A stretch of DNA of 64,000 nt from an uncultured Eubacterium sp. (GTDB lineage: Bacteria > Bacillota > Clostridia > Oscillospirales > Acutalibacteraceae): positions 1 to 64,000 of the forward strand of contig CAJTZJ010000012.1 in assembly GCA_910583925.1 (NCBI GenBank), read 5' to 3'. The notes beneath the pieces were generated by a model that saw only the letters and a list, made by a program, of their open reading frames with translations, ran no database searches and had not been told where the DNA came from. Position 1 is the first letter of the stretch, and every line of letters starts with the position of its first letter. The translations under genes and the position numbers were made by a program. Shown here piece by piece: positions 51,941 through 60,797 of this stretch.

Positions 51941-52648
51941 ATGGTTTACGGAGTAATTCTTGCCGGCGGAATCGGTTCCCGAATGGGAGGAGAAAAACCA
52001 AAACAGTATTTAACTGTTAAAAATAAGCCGATTATTATTTATACAATTGAAAAATTTCTCCCTTGCCCTAAATTTCAAAAAATTATAGTTCTATGCCCTG
52101 CACAGTGGGTTGAGCATACTAAAAACATAATTAAAAAATATGTTGGCCCTGCCATGGATAAGATTGTTGTTATTGAGGGCGGAAACACAAGAAATGAAAC
52201 CATTATGAACGCTATTGATTACATTGAGTCTGAAGGCCAGCTTGATGATAATACAATTATTGTTACACATGATTCTGTAAGACCCTTTGTTACGCATAGA
52301 ATAATTGAGGAAAATATTTCTGCTTGTGAAAAATTCAGTGCTTGTGATACGGTTATCGCTGCAACAGACACCATTGTTGAGGCAGAAAACGGTAAGGAAA
52401 TAAGCAATATTCCAAACAGAAACATTATGTATCAGGGGCAGACTCCGCAGTCCTTTAAAGCAAAGAAGTTAAAAAAAGTGTATAATTCCTTAACAGATGA
52501 GGAGAAGGATATTTTAACCGATGCAGCAAAAATATTTGTGCTGAAGGGTGAAAGGGTAGCGCTTGTTGAAGGCGAAACCTTTAATATTAAAATAACATAT
52601 CCTTATGATCTGAAAATTGTTAAATCACTACTGGAGTGTGAAGAATGA
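51941..52648 (+). CDS. tarI: Ribitol-5-phosphate cytidylyltransferase (TarI/IspD family)
   Basis: The 235-residue nucleotidyltransferase has GVILAGGIGSRMGGEKPKQY at its start, HDSVRPFVTHRIIEEN in the middle and the late GETFNIKITYPYDLKI. It would make CDP-ribitol from CTP and ribitol-5-phosphate. IspD of isoprenoid synthesis is close in sequence, but the directly coupled tarJ and the upstream polymerase favour TarI. ATG at 51941 with GGAGAAATAATT upstream; a longer frame runs into the preceding gene. The stop overlaps the tarJ ATG (ATGA). Confidence 0.88.
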   Translation: MVYGVILAGGIGSRMGGEKPKQYLTVKNKPIIIYTIEKFLPCPKFQKIIVLCPAQWVEHTKNIIKKYVGPAMDKIVVIEGGNTRNETIMNAIDYIESEGQLDDNTIIVTHDSVRPFVTHRIIEENISACEKFSACDTVIAATDTIVEAENGKEISNIPNRNIMYQGQTPQSFKAKKLKKVYNSLTDEEKDILTDAAKIFVLKGERVALVEGETFNIKITYPYDLKIVKSLLECEE

Positions 52649-53670
52649 TTAACACTGTTTACCGACTTGCACGGGCAAGAAAATTTGAAATTGCCTTTGA
52701 GGATATAGAGCTTTTTGGTCAAAATGCAGTTGTGCGTCCAACACATCTTTCTATTTGCAATGCAGATATGCGTTATTATCTCGGAACAAGAGATGCAAAA
52801 ATTATGGCAGAAAAGCTGCCTTTGGTTCTTATTCATGAGGGTGTAGGAAAAGTTATTTATGATCCCAGCGGAAAATTCAATGTTGGCGAAATGGTAGTTA
52901 TGGTTCCTAATATTCCTGCAGAGAAAAACGATGTTATTGCAGAAAATTATCTTCGCTCATCTAAATTCTGCGGCTCCTCAACTGACGGCTTTTTACAGGA
53001 ATATATCAGTATTTCTCCCAAAAGACTTGTTCGGCTGCCAAAGGAAATGAATATGAATGTTGCCGCTTTCACTGAAATTGTTTCAGTTTCTATTCATGCT
53101 ATTTCACGATTTGATAAAATTGCACATTCCTGCAGACGAAGAATCGGGGTGTGGGGTGACGGTAATCTGGGTTACATAACCTCTTTATTAATAAAAAAGC
53201 TTTTCCCCGAAACTGAGGTTTACATTTTCGGAACATCTTATGATAAGCTTTCCTATTTTACCTTTGCTGACGGAAGCTTCATGGTAAACGAAGTTCCGAA
53301 GGACTTTTATGTTGATCACGCCTTTGAATGCGTCGGCGGTAACGGAAGCACAGTGGCAATTGAGCAAATTATTACAACTGTTATGCCTGAAGCAACCATT
53401 TCAATTTTAGGTGTTTCCGAATATCCGATTCCTATAAACACAAGAATGATTCTTGAAAAGGGGTTGCGTTTCTTTGGCTCATCAAGAAGCGGTGTTGATG
53501 ATTTCAGAAAAACAGTTGAATTATATAAAGAATATCCGGAAATCATAGATTATCTTGGAAGTATTGTAAGCTCTGTTAACACAGTATCAACAATTGATGA
53601 TATTATAGCGGCTTTTGAAAAAGATGCTAAAAAAGCTTTCGGCAAAACCATTATTCAATGGCAGGAGTAA
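52645..53670 (+). CDS. tarJ: Ribulose-5-phosphate reductase (TarJ)
   Basis: The 341-residue zinc-type alcohol dehydrogenase-like protein has RPTHLSICNADMRYYLG (first Cys ligand), LIHEGVGKVIYD, GVWGDGNLGYITSLL (Rossmann loop, about 170-185) and FECVGGNGS. It reduces ribulose-5-phosphate to ribitol-5-phosphate with NADPH, supplying TarI. Translational coupling to tarI by a 4-base overlap supports joint function. Length matches TarJ of Bacillus and Staphylococcus. Confidence 0.9.
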   Translation: MINTVYRLARARKFEIAFEDIELFGQNAVVRPTHLSICNADMRYYLGTRDAKIMAEKLPLVLIHEGVGKVIYDPSGKFNVGEMVVMVPNIPAEKNDVIAENYLRSSKFCGSSTDGFLQEYISISPKRLVRLPKEMNMNVAAFTEIVSVSIHAISRFDKIAHSCRRRIGVWGDGNLGYITSLLIKKLFPETEVYIFGTSYDKLSYFTFADGSFMVNEVPKDFYVDHAFECVGGNGSTVAIEQIITTVMPEATISILGVSEYPIPINTRMILEKGLRFFGSSRSGVDDFRKTVELYKEYPEIIDYLGSIVSSVNTVSTIDDIIAAFEKDAKKAFGKTIIQWQE

Positions 53671-53722
53671 TGAATATTGCAATCAGGCAAAAAGATTTAT
53701 TTAAACATTTTTAATAAAATGC

Positions 53723-53751
53723 TTGCAATTTGTAACACTTTGTGATATATT
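53723..53751 (+). promoter_or_regulatory. Promoter of rplS
   Basis: TTGCAA (53723-53728), a 17-base spacer and TATATT (53746-53751). It predicts a leader of about 120 bases. Confidence 0.6.
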
Positions 53752-53758
53752 ATCTAAG

Positions 53759-53853
53759 CATTTGTTCCGTTGCTGTCCTTGCAACGCGTTAAATGTTGTG
53801 CGTTAAAGCATTTAAGTAGATGGTCCTCTGTCAACTTTTTGTTAAGAACATCT
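53759..53853 (+). promoter_or_regulatory. Structured rplS leader (candidate L19 autoregulatory element)
   Basis: Two hairpins are visible: CGTTGC/GCAACG (53768-53786) inside CATTT/AAATG (53759-53795), and AGATG/CATCT (53818-53853) just before the ribosome binding site AAGGAGG. L19 leaders are known in Firmicutes; identity with that family cannot be checked here. Confidence 0.4.
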
Positions 53854-53879
53854 GATAAATTAATAAGGAGGAAATTATA

Positions 53880-54221
53880 ATGGACGCAATCAAAATTATT
53901 GAAGCAGGCAGTGTTCAGAAAGAACTTCCTGAATTCAAAATCGGTGACACCGTAAAAGTTGGTGTTCGTATCCGTGAGGGTAAAAACGAAAGAGTTCAGA
54001 TGTTTGAAGGTACTGTTATTGCTATTAAAGGCTCAGGCATCTCAAAAACATTTACTGTTCGTCGTGTATCTTATGGCGTTGGCATCGAGCGTGTATTCCC
54101 ATTCAACTCAGCAAATATTGAATCTGTACAGGTTATTCGCCACGGTAAGGTTCGCCGTGCTAAGCTTTATTACCTCAGAGACAGAGTTGGTAAGGCTGCT
54201 AAGGTTAAAGAAGATATTTAA
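53880..54221 (+). CDS. rplS: 50S ribosomal protein L19
   Basis: The 113-residue protein has FKIGDTVKVGVRIREGKNER, FEGTVIAIKGSGISKTFTVRR and GVGIERVFPFNS, the family core, ending in a basic KVRRAKLYYLRDRVGKAAK. It sits at the 30S-50S interface. AAGGAGG lies 8 bases before ATG and a strong terminator follows. It is monocistronic here, away from trmD and rimM. Confidence 0.97.
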   Translation: MDAIKIIEAGSVQKELPEFKIGDTVKVGVRIREGKNERVQMFEGTVIAIKGSGISKTFTVRRVSYGVGIERVFPFNSANIESVQVIRHGKVRRAKLYYLRDRVGKAAKVKEDI

Positions 54222-54233
54222 ATTTTTAACTTT

Positions 54234-54264
54234 AAAACCGCTTCAAACGAAGCGGTTTTCTTTT
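54234..54264 (+). terminator. Terminator of rplS
   Basis: AAAACCGCTTC and GAAGCGGTTTT arms with a 4-base loop, then CTTTT. Confidence 0.92.
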
Positions 54265-54347
54265 ATACCCAATTAAAATTGTTTTCTTGACTTTATATCT
54301 ATTTTAATATATCTTATATTTGTAATAATTCTTAGTGGGGTAAAATT

Positions 54348-56126
54348 ATGCTTGAAATCAAAAACAAAGAATTCTATATGAACGGAAAACCATTCAAAAT
54401 TTATTCAGGAGCAATGCATTATTTTCGTATTTTGCCTGAATATTGGGAGGACAGATTAACTAAGCTTAAGCTTGCAGGCTTTAACACTGTTGAAACCTAT
54501 GTCTGCTGGAATCTGCACGAACCAAAGCCAAATGAATTTTGCTTTGATGGTTTGCTTGATATCGTTAAATTTATTGAAACAGCTAAAAAAGTTGGACTTT
54601 ATTGCATTGTCCGTCCCGGTCCATATATCTGTGCGGAGTGGGACTTCGGGGGACTGCCTGCATGGCTTTTGAAGGATAAGAATATGCAGATTCGCTGTAA
54701 TTATCCTGATTATTTGTCCTGTGTTGAAAGATTTTATAAAAAATTGCTGCCTATGCTCGTTCCTCATCTTGAAACAAACGGCGGTAACATCATTGCAATG
54801 CAGGTTGAAAATGAATATGGCTCCTACGGAAATGATAAGGAATATCTAAAGTTCATTGAAAGCCTTATGAATGAATGCGGCATTGATGTTTTATATTTCA
54901 CATCAGACGGCAATTGGAAAAATATGCTTTCAGGCGGCTCACTCCCGCATATTTATAAAGTACTTAACTTTGGCTCAAAAGCAAAAACCGCATTTAATTG
55001 CTTAAAAGATTTTGAAAATAGCGGACCGAATATGTGCGGCGAATTTTGGTGCGGTTGGTTTGATCATTGGGGAGATAAGCATCATACAAGAGATGCTTCA
55101 TCGGTTGGAAAAGAAATTAAAGACTTTCTTGATATCGGTGCCAGCTTTAATTTCTATATGTTCCACGGAGGAACTAATTTTGGCTTTACGGCGGGTGCAA
55201 ATCAAAATCCGGGCAAGGCATATGAACCAACGGTAACAAGCTATGATTACTGTGCACTTTTAAATGAATGGGGAGATTATACACCTGCATATCACGAAAT
55301 AAGAGAAATACTTTGTGCATATCAGGAAATAGAAATGACAGAATTGCCTGAATCTCCAAAGCTTCAGACAATCGGTAATGTTGAATTAACTGAATTTGCT
55401 TCTCTTTTCGATAATCTTTCAAATATTGCAGAAAAGCATTATGCCCCTGTTCCCGAAAGTATGGAATATTTTAATCAGAATTTCGGCTTGATTTATTATG
55501 AAACCGTAATCAGCGGTAAATACGATATTTCTCCGCTGAATATAAAAGGGGTTCACGATTTCGGCTATGTATATTTTGATGATAAATACAAGAAAAGAAT
55601 CAGCAGATTAGAATATACTTCAGAATCAAAAGGATTAAAGGCTCTTTTTTCAAAAAAGAATTCAGGAAAATTTCTTATGTCTGCCATAAACGGCAACAGA
55701 AAAATCGGTGTACTTGTTGACGCAATGGGCAGGGTAAATTACGGTGAACATATGACAGACCGCAAAGGTATAACCGATATTTACATAGGCAATCAAAGGC
55801 AGATGGGATATGATGTTTACACAATCCCGCTTGATAATCTTGATAAACTTGAATATAAGGCTGATAAAAAAGAGGTACCGCTGTTTCTTAAAGGCAGTTT
55901 TAAGGCAAATTCAAACAATGATTGCTTTGTTCATCTGAATGGCTTTAAAAAGGGGTATGTATGGGTTAACGGCTTTAATCTCGGAAGATACTGGGAGATT
56001 GGTCCTCAGAAATCATTATATCTTCCCGGTGCTCTTTTAAAAGAAGAGAATGAAATAATTGTGCTTGAAATGGAAGGATTTTCAAATCCAACTGTTTCAA
56101 TTACAGATAAACATAATTTAGGATAA
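54348..56126 (+). CDS. Glycoside hydrolase family 35 beta-galactosidase
   Basis: The 592-residue enzyme has the GH35 barrel: IYSGAMHYFRILPEYWEDRL, FNTVETYVCWNLHEP, YCIVRPGPYICAEWDFGGLPAWL, and MQVENEYGSYGNDKEY with the acid Glu (about 160). A GEFWCGWFDHWG segment holds the nucleophile Glu (about 230), then YMFHGGTNFGFTAGAN. C-terminal jelly-roll domains contain GYVWVNGFNLGRYWEIGPQ. No signal peptide, so it acts on imported beta-galactosides such as galacto-oligosaccharides. There is no transporter beside it. Confidence 0.95.
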   Translation: MLEIKNKEFYMNGKPFKIYSGAMHYFRILPEYWEDRLTKLKLAGFNTVETYVCWNLHEPKPNEFCFDGLLDIVKFIETAKKVGLYCIVRPGPYICAEWDFGGLPAWLLKDKNMQIRCNYPDYLSCVERFYKKLLPMLVPHLETNGGNIIAMQVENEYGSYGNDKEYLKFIESLMNECGIDVLYFTSDGNWKNMLSGGSLPHIYKVLNFGSKAKTAFNCLKDFENSGPNMCGEFWCGWFDHWGDKHHTRDASSVGKEIKDFLDIGASFNFYMFHGGTNFGFTAGANQNPGKAYEPTVTSYDYCALLNEWGDYTPAYHEIREILCAYQEIEMTELPESPKLQTIGNVELTEFASLFDNLSNIAEKHYAPVPESMEYFNQNFGLIYYETVISGKYDISPLNIKGVHDFGYVYFDDKYKKRISRLEYTSESKGLKALFSKKNSGKFLMSAINGNRKIGVLVDAMGRVNYGEHMTDRKGITDIYIGNQRQMGYDVYTIPLDNLDKLEYKADKKEVPLFLKGSFKANSNNDCFVHLNGFKKGYVWVNGFNLGRYWEIGPQKSLYLPGALLKEENEIIVLEMEGFSNPTVSITDKHNLG

Positions 56127-56150
56127 AATAAAAGTAAAGGTAGCGATAAA

Positions 56151-57020
56151 ATGCCTGATTTTCAAAAGCAATATGTTCAATGGTTTCCGGGCCATATGGC
56201 CAAAACAAGGCGGTTGATTAAGGAAAGTCTGAATTTAGTGGACGGTGTTGTTGAAATCGTTGATGCAAGAATTCCGTATTCAAGCTCAAATCCCGAAATT
56301 GATGACTTAATTAAGAATAAACCGAGAATCATTTTGCTTAACAAAAGCGATGTTGCAGATCCAAAAGCAACTAAAATATGGATTGATTACTATAAAAGCA
56401 GAGGCTTTTATGCACTATCTGTTGACTGCAGAAGCGGTAAAGGCTTGAATCAGTTTATTCCCGAATGCAAAAAAGCATTAAGCCGTGTTATTGATAAAAA
56501 TGAAGCCAAAGGAATGGCAGGCAAGCCGATAAGACTTATGGTAGTCGGTATTCCGAATACGGGCAAATCTTCATTTATTAACAGAATGGCAGGTAAAAAT
56601 AAAGCTGTTGTTGCAGACAGAGCAGGGGTTACAAGAAACAATCAATGGTTTAACTGCGGCAATGGTATTGAGCTTTTAGATACACCAGGGGTATTATGGC
56701 CTAAATTTGATGATGCAGAGGTTGGCGACAAGCTTGCTTTTATCGGATCGGTTAAGGACGAGGTTACCGATTTGGAAAGTCTTTCCTGCAGGCTTCTTGA
56801 TGTTCTTAATAAAACGCACCCGGAAATGATTGAGGAAAGATATAAAATATCTGATTTTGAAGATTTACAAGGTTGGGAAATTCTTGAATTAATCGGCAAA
56901 AAAAGAGGCTTTTTAATTAAAGGCGGAGAAATAAACTACGAGCGTGCCGCTGCAATAGTTTGTGATGAATTCAGAGGAGGAAAGCTTGGGCGCTTGAGCC
57001 TTGAGCTGCCACAGAAATAA
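56151..57020 (+). CDS. rbgA: Ribosome biogenesis GTPase YlqF/RbgA
   Basis: The 289-residue circularly permuted GTPase shows QWFPGHMAKTRRLI at the start, the G4 motif LLNKSDVAD (about 62) before the G1 motif GIPNTGKSSFINRM (about 132), then DTPGVLWPKF. RbgA assembles the 50S subunit at a late step. It overlaps rnhB by one base (TAATG), forming the conserved rbgA-rnhB-yraN operon. Confidence 0.95.
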   Translation: MPDFQKQYVQWFPGHMAKTRRLIKESLNLVDGVVEIVDARIPYSSSNPEIDDLIKNKPRIILLNKSDVADPKATKIWIDYYKSRGFYALSVDCRSGKGLNQFIPECKKALSRVIDKNEAKGMAGKPIRLMVVGIPNTGKSSFINRMAGKNKAVVADRAGVTRNNQWFNCGNGIELLDTPGVLWPKFDDAEVGDKLAFIGSVKDEVTDLESLSCRLLDVLNKTHPEMIEERYKISDFEDLQGWEILELIGKKRGFLIKGGEINYERAAAIVCDEFRGGKLGRLSLELPQK

Positions 57021-57628
57021 TGGATTGGTTATTTTACGAAAACGAAGCAAAAAATAAAGGATATACTGTTATCTGCGGTATTGATGAAGCGGGCAGAGGT
57101 CCTCTTGCAGGACCCGTGTTTGCTGCTGCCGTTATTTTACCCGAAGGACACATCATTGAAGGAGTAAATGACTCAAAAAAGCTTTCTGAAAAAAGGCGTG
57201 AAGCCCTTTACAATAAAATTATTGATGAATGTGTTTGTTATTCCATAGGAACAGCTTCGGAAAAGGAAATAGATCAAATCAATATTCTTCAGGCAACCTT
57301 TCTGGCAATGAAAAGAGCGGTTGACGGTCTTGAAATAAAGCCTGATTTGGCACTTGTTGACGGCAACAGAGTTCCACCGCTTAATACAGATGTTGAAACA
57401 ATTGTTAAGGGAGACGGAAAATCTGCATCCATTGCAGCAGCTTCAATTATCGCAAAGGTAGCAAGGGACAGATATATGCTTAAGCTTGCCGAACAATATC
57501 CGCAATATGAATTTGAAAGACACAAAGGATATCCTACAAAGCTGCATTATGAAAAAATTTATGAATACGGCATTTCGGATGTTCACAGAATATCATTTTT
57601 AAAAAAGGTTCTTGAGAATAATGAATAG
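57020..57628 (+). CDS. rnhB: Ribonuclease HII
   Basis: The 202-residue nuclease has GIDEAGRGPLAGPVFAAAVI with catalytic Asp21 and Glu22, NDSKKLSEKRRE, LVDGNRVPP (Asp about 115) and KGDGKSASIAAASIIAKVARD. It removes ribonucleotides from DNA. It complements the RNase HI at 28605. The start codon shares its A with the rbgA stop. Confidence 0.96.
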   Translation: MDWLFYENEAKNKGYTVICGIDEAGRGPLAGPVFAAAVILPEGHIIEGVNDSKKLSEKRREALYNKIIDECVCYSIGTASEKEIDQINILQATFLAMKRAVDGLEIKPDLALVDGNRVPPLNTDVETIVKGDGKSASIAAASIIAKVARDRYMLKLAEQYPQYEFERHKGYPTKLHYEKIYEYGISDVHRISFLKKVLENNE

Positions 57629-57974
57629 TATTGGTAAGCTGGCTGAACTCAAGGCTTGTGATTATTTACAAAAGAAAAAATATATTCTTCTTGAAGCGAA
57701 TTACCGCAGCCGTTTCGGCGAAATTGATTTAATAATGAACAAAGGCAAATATATTTGTTTTATTGAAGTAAAAATGAGAAATGAAAAATCTATTGCATCG
57801 CCGTCTGAATTTGTAGATATATACAAACAGAGAAAAATGGCAGCAACTGCAGAGCTTTATCTTGCTTATCATGAAACGAAATTGCAGCCAAGATTTGATG
57901 TAATTGAGGTTTTTACCGAAAATAACAAAATAAAATCAATAAAACATCTTGAAAATGCGTTTCAGTTATATTAA
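57621..57974 (+). CDS. yraN: YraN/UPF0102 family endonuclease-like protein
   Basis: The 117-residue protein has GKLAELKACDYLQKKKYILL, NYRSRFGEIDLIMNKGKYI and CFIEVKMRNE, the restriction-endonuclase-like core with Glu-Ile-Asp and Glu-x-Lys. Its cellular role is unclear; it occurs with rnhB in many bacteria. I use the ATG at 57621, which overlaps rnhB by 8 bases; a TTG three codons earlier is possible. Confidence 0.9.
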   Translation: MNSIGKLAELKACDYLQKKKYILLEANYRSRFGEIDLIMNKGKYICFIEVKMRNEKSIASPSEFVDIYKQRKMAATAELYLAYHETKLQPRFDVIEVFTENNKIKSIKHLENAFQLY

Positions 57975-58007
57975 AATATTACAAACTATTTTTTTAGGAG
58001 ATACATT

Positions 58008-59504
58008 ATGTTTTATACATCTACTCGTGATAAATCAATAAAAGTAACTGCTTCACAGGCAATTGCTCAAGGAATCAGCGAAGAGGGAGGTCTTTTCGTT
58101 CCTTGCGAATTACCTCGGTTTTCTATGGAAAAAATCAATTCAATGGTTTCTATGTCTTATATTGACAGAGCAAAAACCGTTTTAAAGGAATTTTTAACGG
58201 ATTTTACAGAAGAAGAGCTCAACTACTGTGTTGAGGGGGCTTACAGTGCTGAAAAGTTTTCTTCACCTGCTATTGCTCCAACAGTAAATGTAAACGGAAA
58301 TAAGAATATTCTTGAATTATGGCATGGTCCTACCTGTGCTTTCAAGGATATGGCACTTCAGCTTCTTCCTTATCTTATGACCGTTTCTGCCAAGAAAACT
58401 GCGGAGGGAAAAACAATTGTTATTCTTGTTGCAACCTCCGGTGATACCGGCAAAGCTGCTCTCGAGGGTTTCAAAGATGTTGCTGATACAAAGATTCTTG
58501 TTTTCTATCCTGTTGATGGTGTTTCTCCGATGCAGAAGCTTCAGATGACGACACAGGAAGGTCAGAATGTTGCAGTTTGTGCTATTAACGGTAACTTCGA
58601 TGATGCACAAAGTGCAGTTAAAGCTATCTTTACTGATGCTGAAATTAAAGCTCAGCTTGCCGATAAAAACATGATGTTCTCATCAGCAAATTCAATCAAC
58701 TGGGGCAGACTGGTTCCGCAGATTGTTTACTATTTCTCAACCTACTGCGATATGATTTCCATGAACAAAATCAAAGCAGGCGATGAAATCAATGTTGTTG
58801 TTCCTACAGGAAATTTCGGTAACATTCTTGCAGGCTATTATGCAAAGAAAATGGGTCTTCCCATCAAAACTCTTATCTGTGCTTCAAACTCAAACAATGT
58901 TTTAACCGATTTCCTCAAAACGGGAATTTATGATAAAAACAGAAGTTTCTATACAACAACTTCTCCAAGTATGGATATTCTTATTTCTTCTAACCTTGAA
59001 AGACTTTTATATCATATGAGCGGGGAGGATGATAAGCTTGTTGCAGATTTAATGAAGCAGTTATCTGTTAACGGAAAATATACTGTTTCCGATACACTTA
59101 TCAAAGATATTCAGTCAACATTCAATGCAGGCTTTGCAAGCGAAGATGAAGTAAATGAAACAATCAAAACTCATTTTGATAAATTCAATTATCTTTGCGA
59201 TACACATACAGCTGTTGCAGTTAAGGTTTATGATAATTATGTAGCTGAAACAAACGATGATATTCCAACTGTTATTGATTCAACAGCTTCTCCTTATAAA
59301 TTCTCTAAAAGTGTTCTTTCAGCTGTTCAGGATGGAAAAGCTCCTGAATTTGATGAATTTGAAATGGTTGATAAGCTTTATGAAGTAACAAACGCAGCTG
59401 TTCCTGCACCTCTTGCTAATCTTAAAAACAAGAAGATCAGATTCAATAATGTTTGCGATAAAAAAAATATGAGTGAAATGGTTTTTAAACTTCTTGATCT
59501 TTAA
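58008..59504 (+). CDS. thrC: Threonine synthase
   Basis: The 498-residue PLP enzyme converts O-phosphohomoserine to threonine. It starts MFYTSTRDKSIKVTASQAIA, and the PLP Lys lies in GPTCAFKDMALQLLPYL (about 110). It continues VATSGDTGKAALEGF, FDDAQSAVKAIF, NSINWGRLVPQIVYYF and VVPTGNFGNILAGYYAKKMG. This is the long (yeast/E. coli-like) class. TAGGAG lies 8 bases before the ATG. A terminator follows. Confidence 0.96.
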   Translation: MFYTSTRDKSIKVTASQAIAQGISEEGGLFVPCELPRFSMEKINSMVSMSYIDRAKTVLKEFLTDFTEEELNYCVEGAYSAEKFSSPAIAPTVNVNGNKNILELWHGPTCAFKDMALQLLPYLMTVSAKKTAEGKTIVILVATSGDTGKAALEGFKDVADTKILVFYPVDGVSPMQKLQMTTQEGQNVAVCAINGNFDDAQSAVKAIFTDAEIKAQLADKNMMFSSANSINWGRLVPQIVYYFSTYCDMISMNKIKAGDEINVVVPTGNFGNILAGYYAKKMGLPIKTLICASNSNNVLTDFLKTGIYDKNRSFYTTTSPSMDILISSNLERLLYHMSGEDDKLVADLMKQLSVNGKYTVSDTLIKDIQSTFNAGFASEDEVNETIKTHFDKFNYLCDTHTAVAVKVYDNYVAETNDDIPTVIDSTASPYKFSKSVLSAVQDGKAPEFDEFEMVDKLYEVTNAAVPAPLANLKNKKIRFNNVCDKKNMSEMVFKLLDL

Positions 59505-59510
59505 AAAATT

Positions 59511-59548
59511 AACGGCTCTTTCAAGGTAATTACCTAAGAGCCGTTTTT
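59511..59548. terminator. Bidirectional terminator between thrC and the DUF1540 gene
   Basis: AACGGCTCTT (59511-59520) and AAGAGCCGTT (59536-59545), with an inner palindrome AGGTAATTACCT, then TTTT on the right and A-run on the left. Confidence 0.88.
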
Positions 59549-59566
59549 GATTAATGTTTAATTTTT

Positions 59567-59740
59567 TTATTTACAGCCACAGCCGCAATCATCGCAGCAC
59601 TGGAAGGTTTCACATGTTGTGTCTGTTGATGTTGTAGCAGTTCTGTTGCCAACAGTGATGTGACCGGCTGTACAGCCGTTTGCTTTGTCATGATGAATAC
59701 AGTTTTTTGCTTCACAGCTAATTCCTTTAATTTCGTCCAT
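59567..59740 (-). CDS. DUF1540 Cys-rich small protein
   Basis: The 57-residue protein has CEAKNCIHHDKANGCTAGHI and ends TCETFQCCDDCGCGCK, nine or so Cys in all, the DUF1540 pattern found in spore-forming Firmicutes, probably metal-binding. ATG at 59740 with GGGAGTG 6 bases upstream; an in-frame start six codons earlier has no ribosome binding site. Function unknown; expression during sporulation is reported for some relatives but cannot be seen here. Confidence 0.85.
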   Translation of the reverse strand: MDEIKGISCEAKNCIHHDKANGCTAGHITVGNRTATTSTDTTCETFQCCDDCGCGCK

Positions 59741-59794
59741 TGTTTTCACTCCCTTCATTTTTATTTTTTACATTAAAACTTAATTTATTCAAAG

Positions 59795-59820
59795 AGATAG
59801 TGTGAAAAAATACACTATCT
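59795..59820. other. Hairpin upstream of the DUF1540 gene
   Basis: AGATAGTGT and ACACTATCT, perfect 9-base arms around an A-rich 8-base loop, in the gap between divergent genes. It could be an operator or the end of an unseen transcript; no T-run follows. Confidence 0.4.
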
Positions 59821-59947
59821 TGATTACATTATTCTCAAAATTTGCTTATTTATAAATTTGAGATGGCGAAATTCACATTGACGCCTTGTTCGGCTACAGC
59901 AAGGATATTCTTGTGATTTTTGATTACTATTTGTAGCCAGAAAGGCT

Positions 59948-60643
59948 ATGCGAATTAATATGGCTCTTTTTGCAATTGCGGATACTCATTTATCTTTCGG
60001 AACAAACAAACCGATGGATACTTTTGAGGGCTGGAATAATTATACGGAAAAATTAGAAAAAAACTGGAATAAGCTTGTATCAGATAAGGATACAGTAGTG
60101 ATTGCAGGCGATATAAGCTGGGCAATGAATTTTGATGAATTGATAGCAGATTTTCAATTTATTGATAATCTGAATGGAAATAAGATTATCATTAAAGGCA
60201 ATCATGATTATTGGTGGAATACAATGTCTAAAATGAATGCTTTTATTGAAGAAAACAATTTTAATTCCATAAAAATTCTTCATAATAATTCTGTAACTTA
60301 TAACAATATTTCAATTTGCGGTTCACGAGGATGGCTTTTTGAAAGCGAAGAGGACCACGATGAAAAAATTCTCAACAGGGAAGTGTTCCGTTTGAAAGCA
60401 AGCCTTGACAGTGCAGAATGTGAGGAAAAAATCGTTTTTCTTCATTATCCTCCTTTAACAACAACCACAGCTTGTGAGGAGATAATTACTTTGCTGAATG
60501 AATATGGTATCAGTAAATGCTGTTATGGCCATCTTCATGGGGATGCAGCAAAATATGCAATAGACGGAAACAGGGAAAATATTGATTTTAAACTTATTTC
60601 CTGTGACAGATTGAATTTTACTCCATATCTTATTTTAAAATAA
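59948..60643 (+). CDS. Calcineurin-like metallophosphoesterase
   Basis: The 231 residues begin with ALFAIADTHLSFG (Asp and His metal ligands), then VVIAGDISWAMNFDE (GD motif), IIIKGNHDYWWNTMSK (GNHD) and a C-terminal CCYGHLHGDAAKY (GHLH). The metal-binding set of the family is complete. Substrate is unknown. The ATG at 59948 has AGAAAGG only 2 bases upstream; the ATG four codons later is an equally possible start. Confidence 0.88.
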   Translation: MRINMALFAIADTHLSFGTNKPMDTFEGWNNYTEKLEKNWNKLVSDKDTVVIAGDISWAMNFDELIADFQFIDNLNGNKIIIKGNHDYWWNTMSKMNAFIEENNFNSIKILHNNSVTYNNISICGSRGWLFESEEDHDEKILNREVFRLKASLDSAECEEKIVFLHYPPLTTTTACEEIITLLNEYGISKCCYGHLHGDAAKYAIDGNRENIDFKLISCDRLNFTPYLILK

Positions 60644-60676
60644 CTGTTAACAGCATAATTATTAGTATAATTTGCC

Positions 60677-60705
60677 TTGAAAATGCGTATTATATGTGAT
60701 ATAAT
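60677..60705 (+). promoter_or_regulatory. Promoter of tig
   Basis: TTGAAA (60677-60682), a 17-base spacer and TATAAT (60700-60705), about 92 bases before tig. Confidence 0.7.
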
Positions 60706-60797
60706 ACTTCAACGAAAACGGCGCAAAACAAAAGTTTGTGCAATTTTTATGTATAAAATTTATTGATTTATAAAATAATTAAGGAGGTCATATAATT

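Noticed and set aside
28605..57628. RNase HI and RNase HII in one genome as an oddity
   Set aside because: Having both types is common in bacteria and needs no special explanation.
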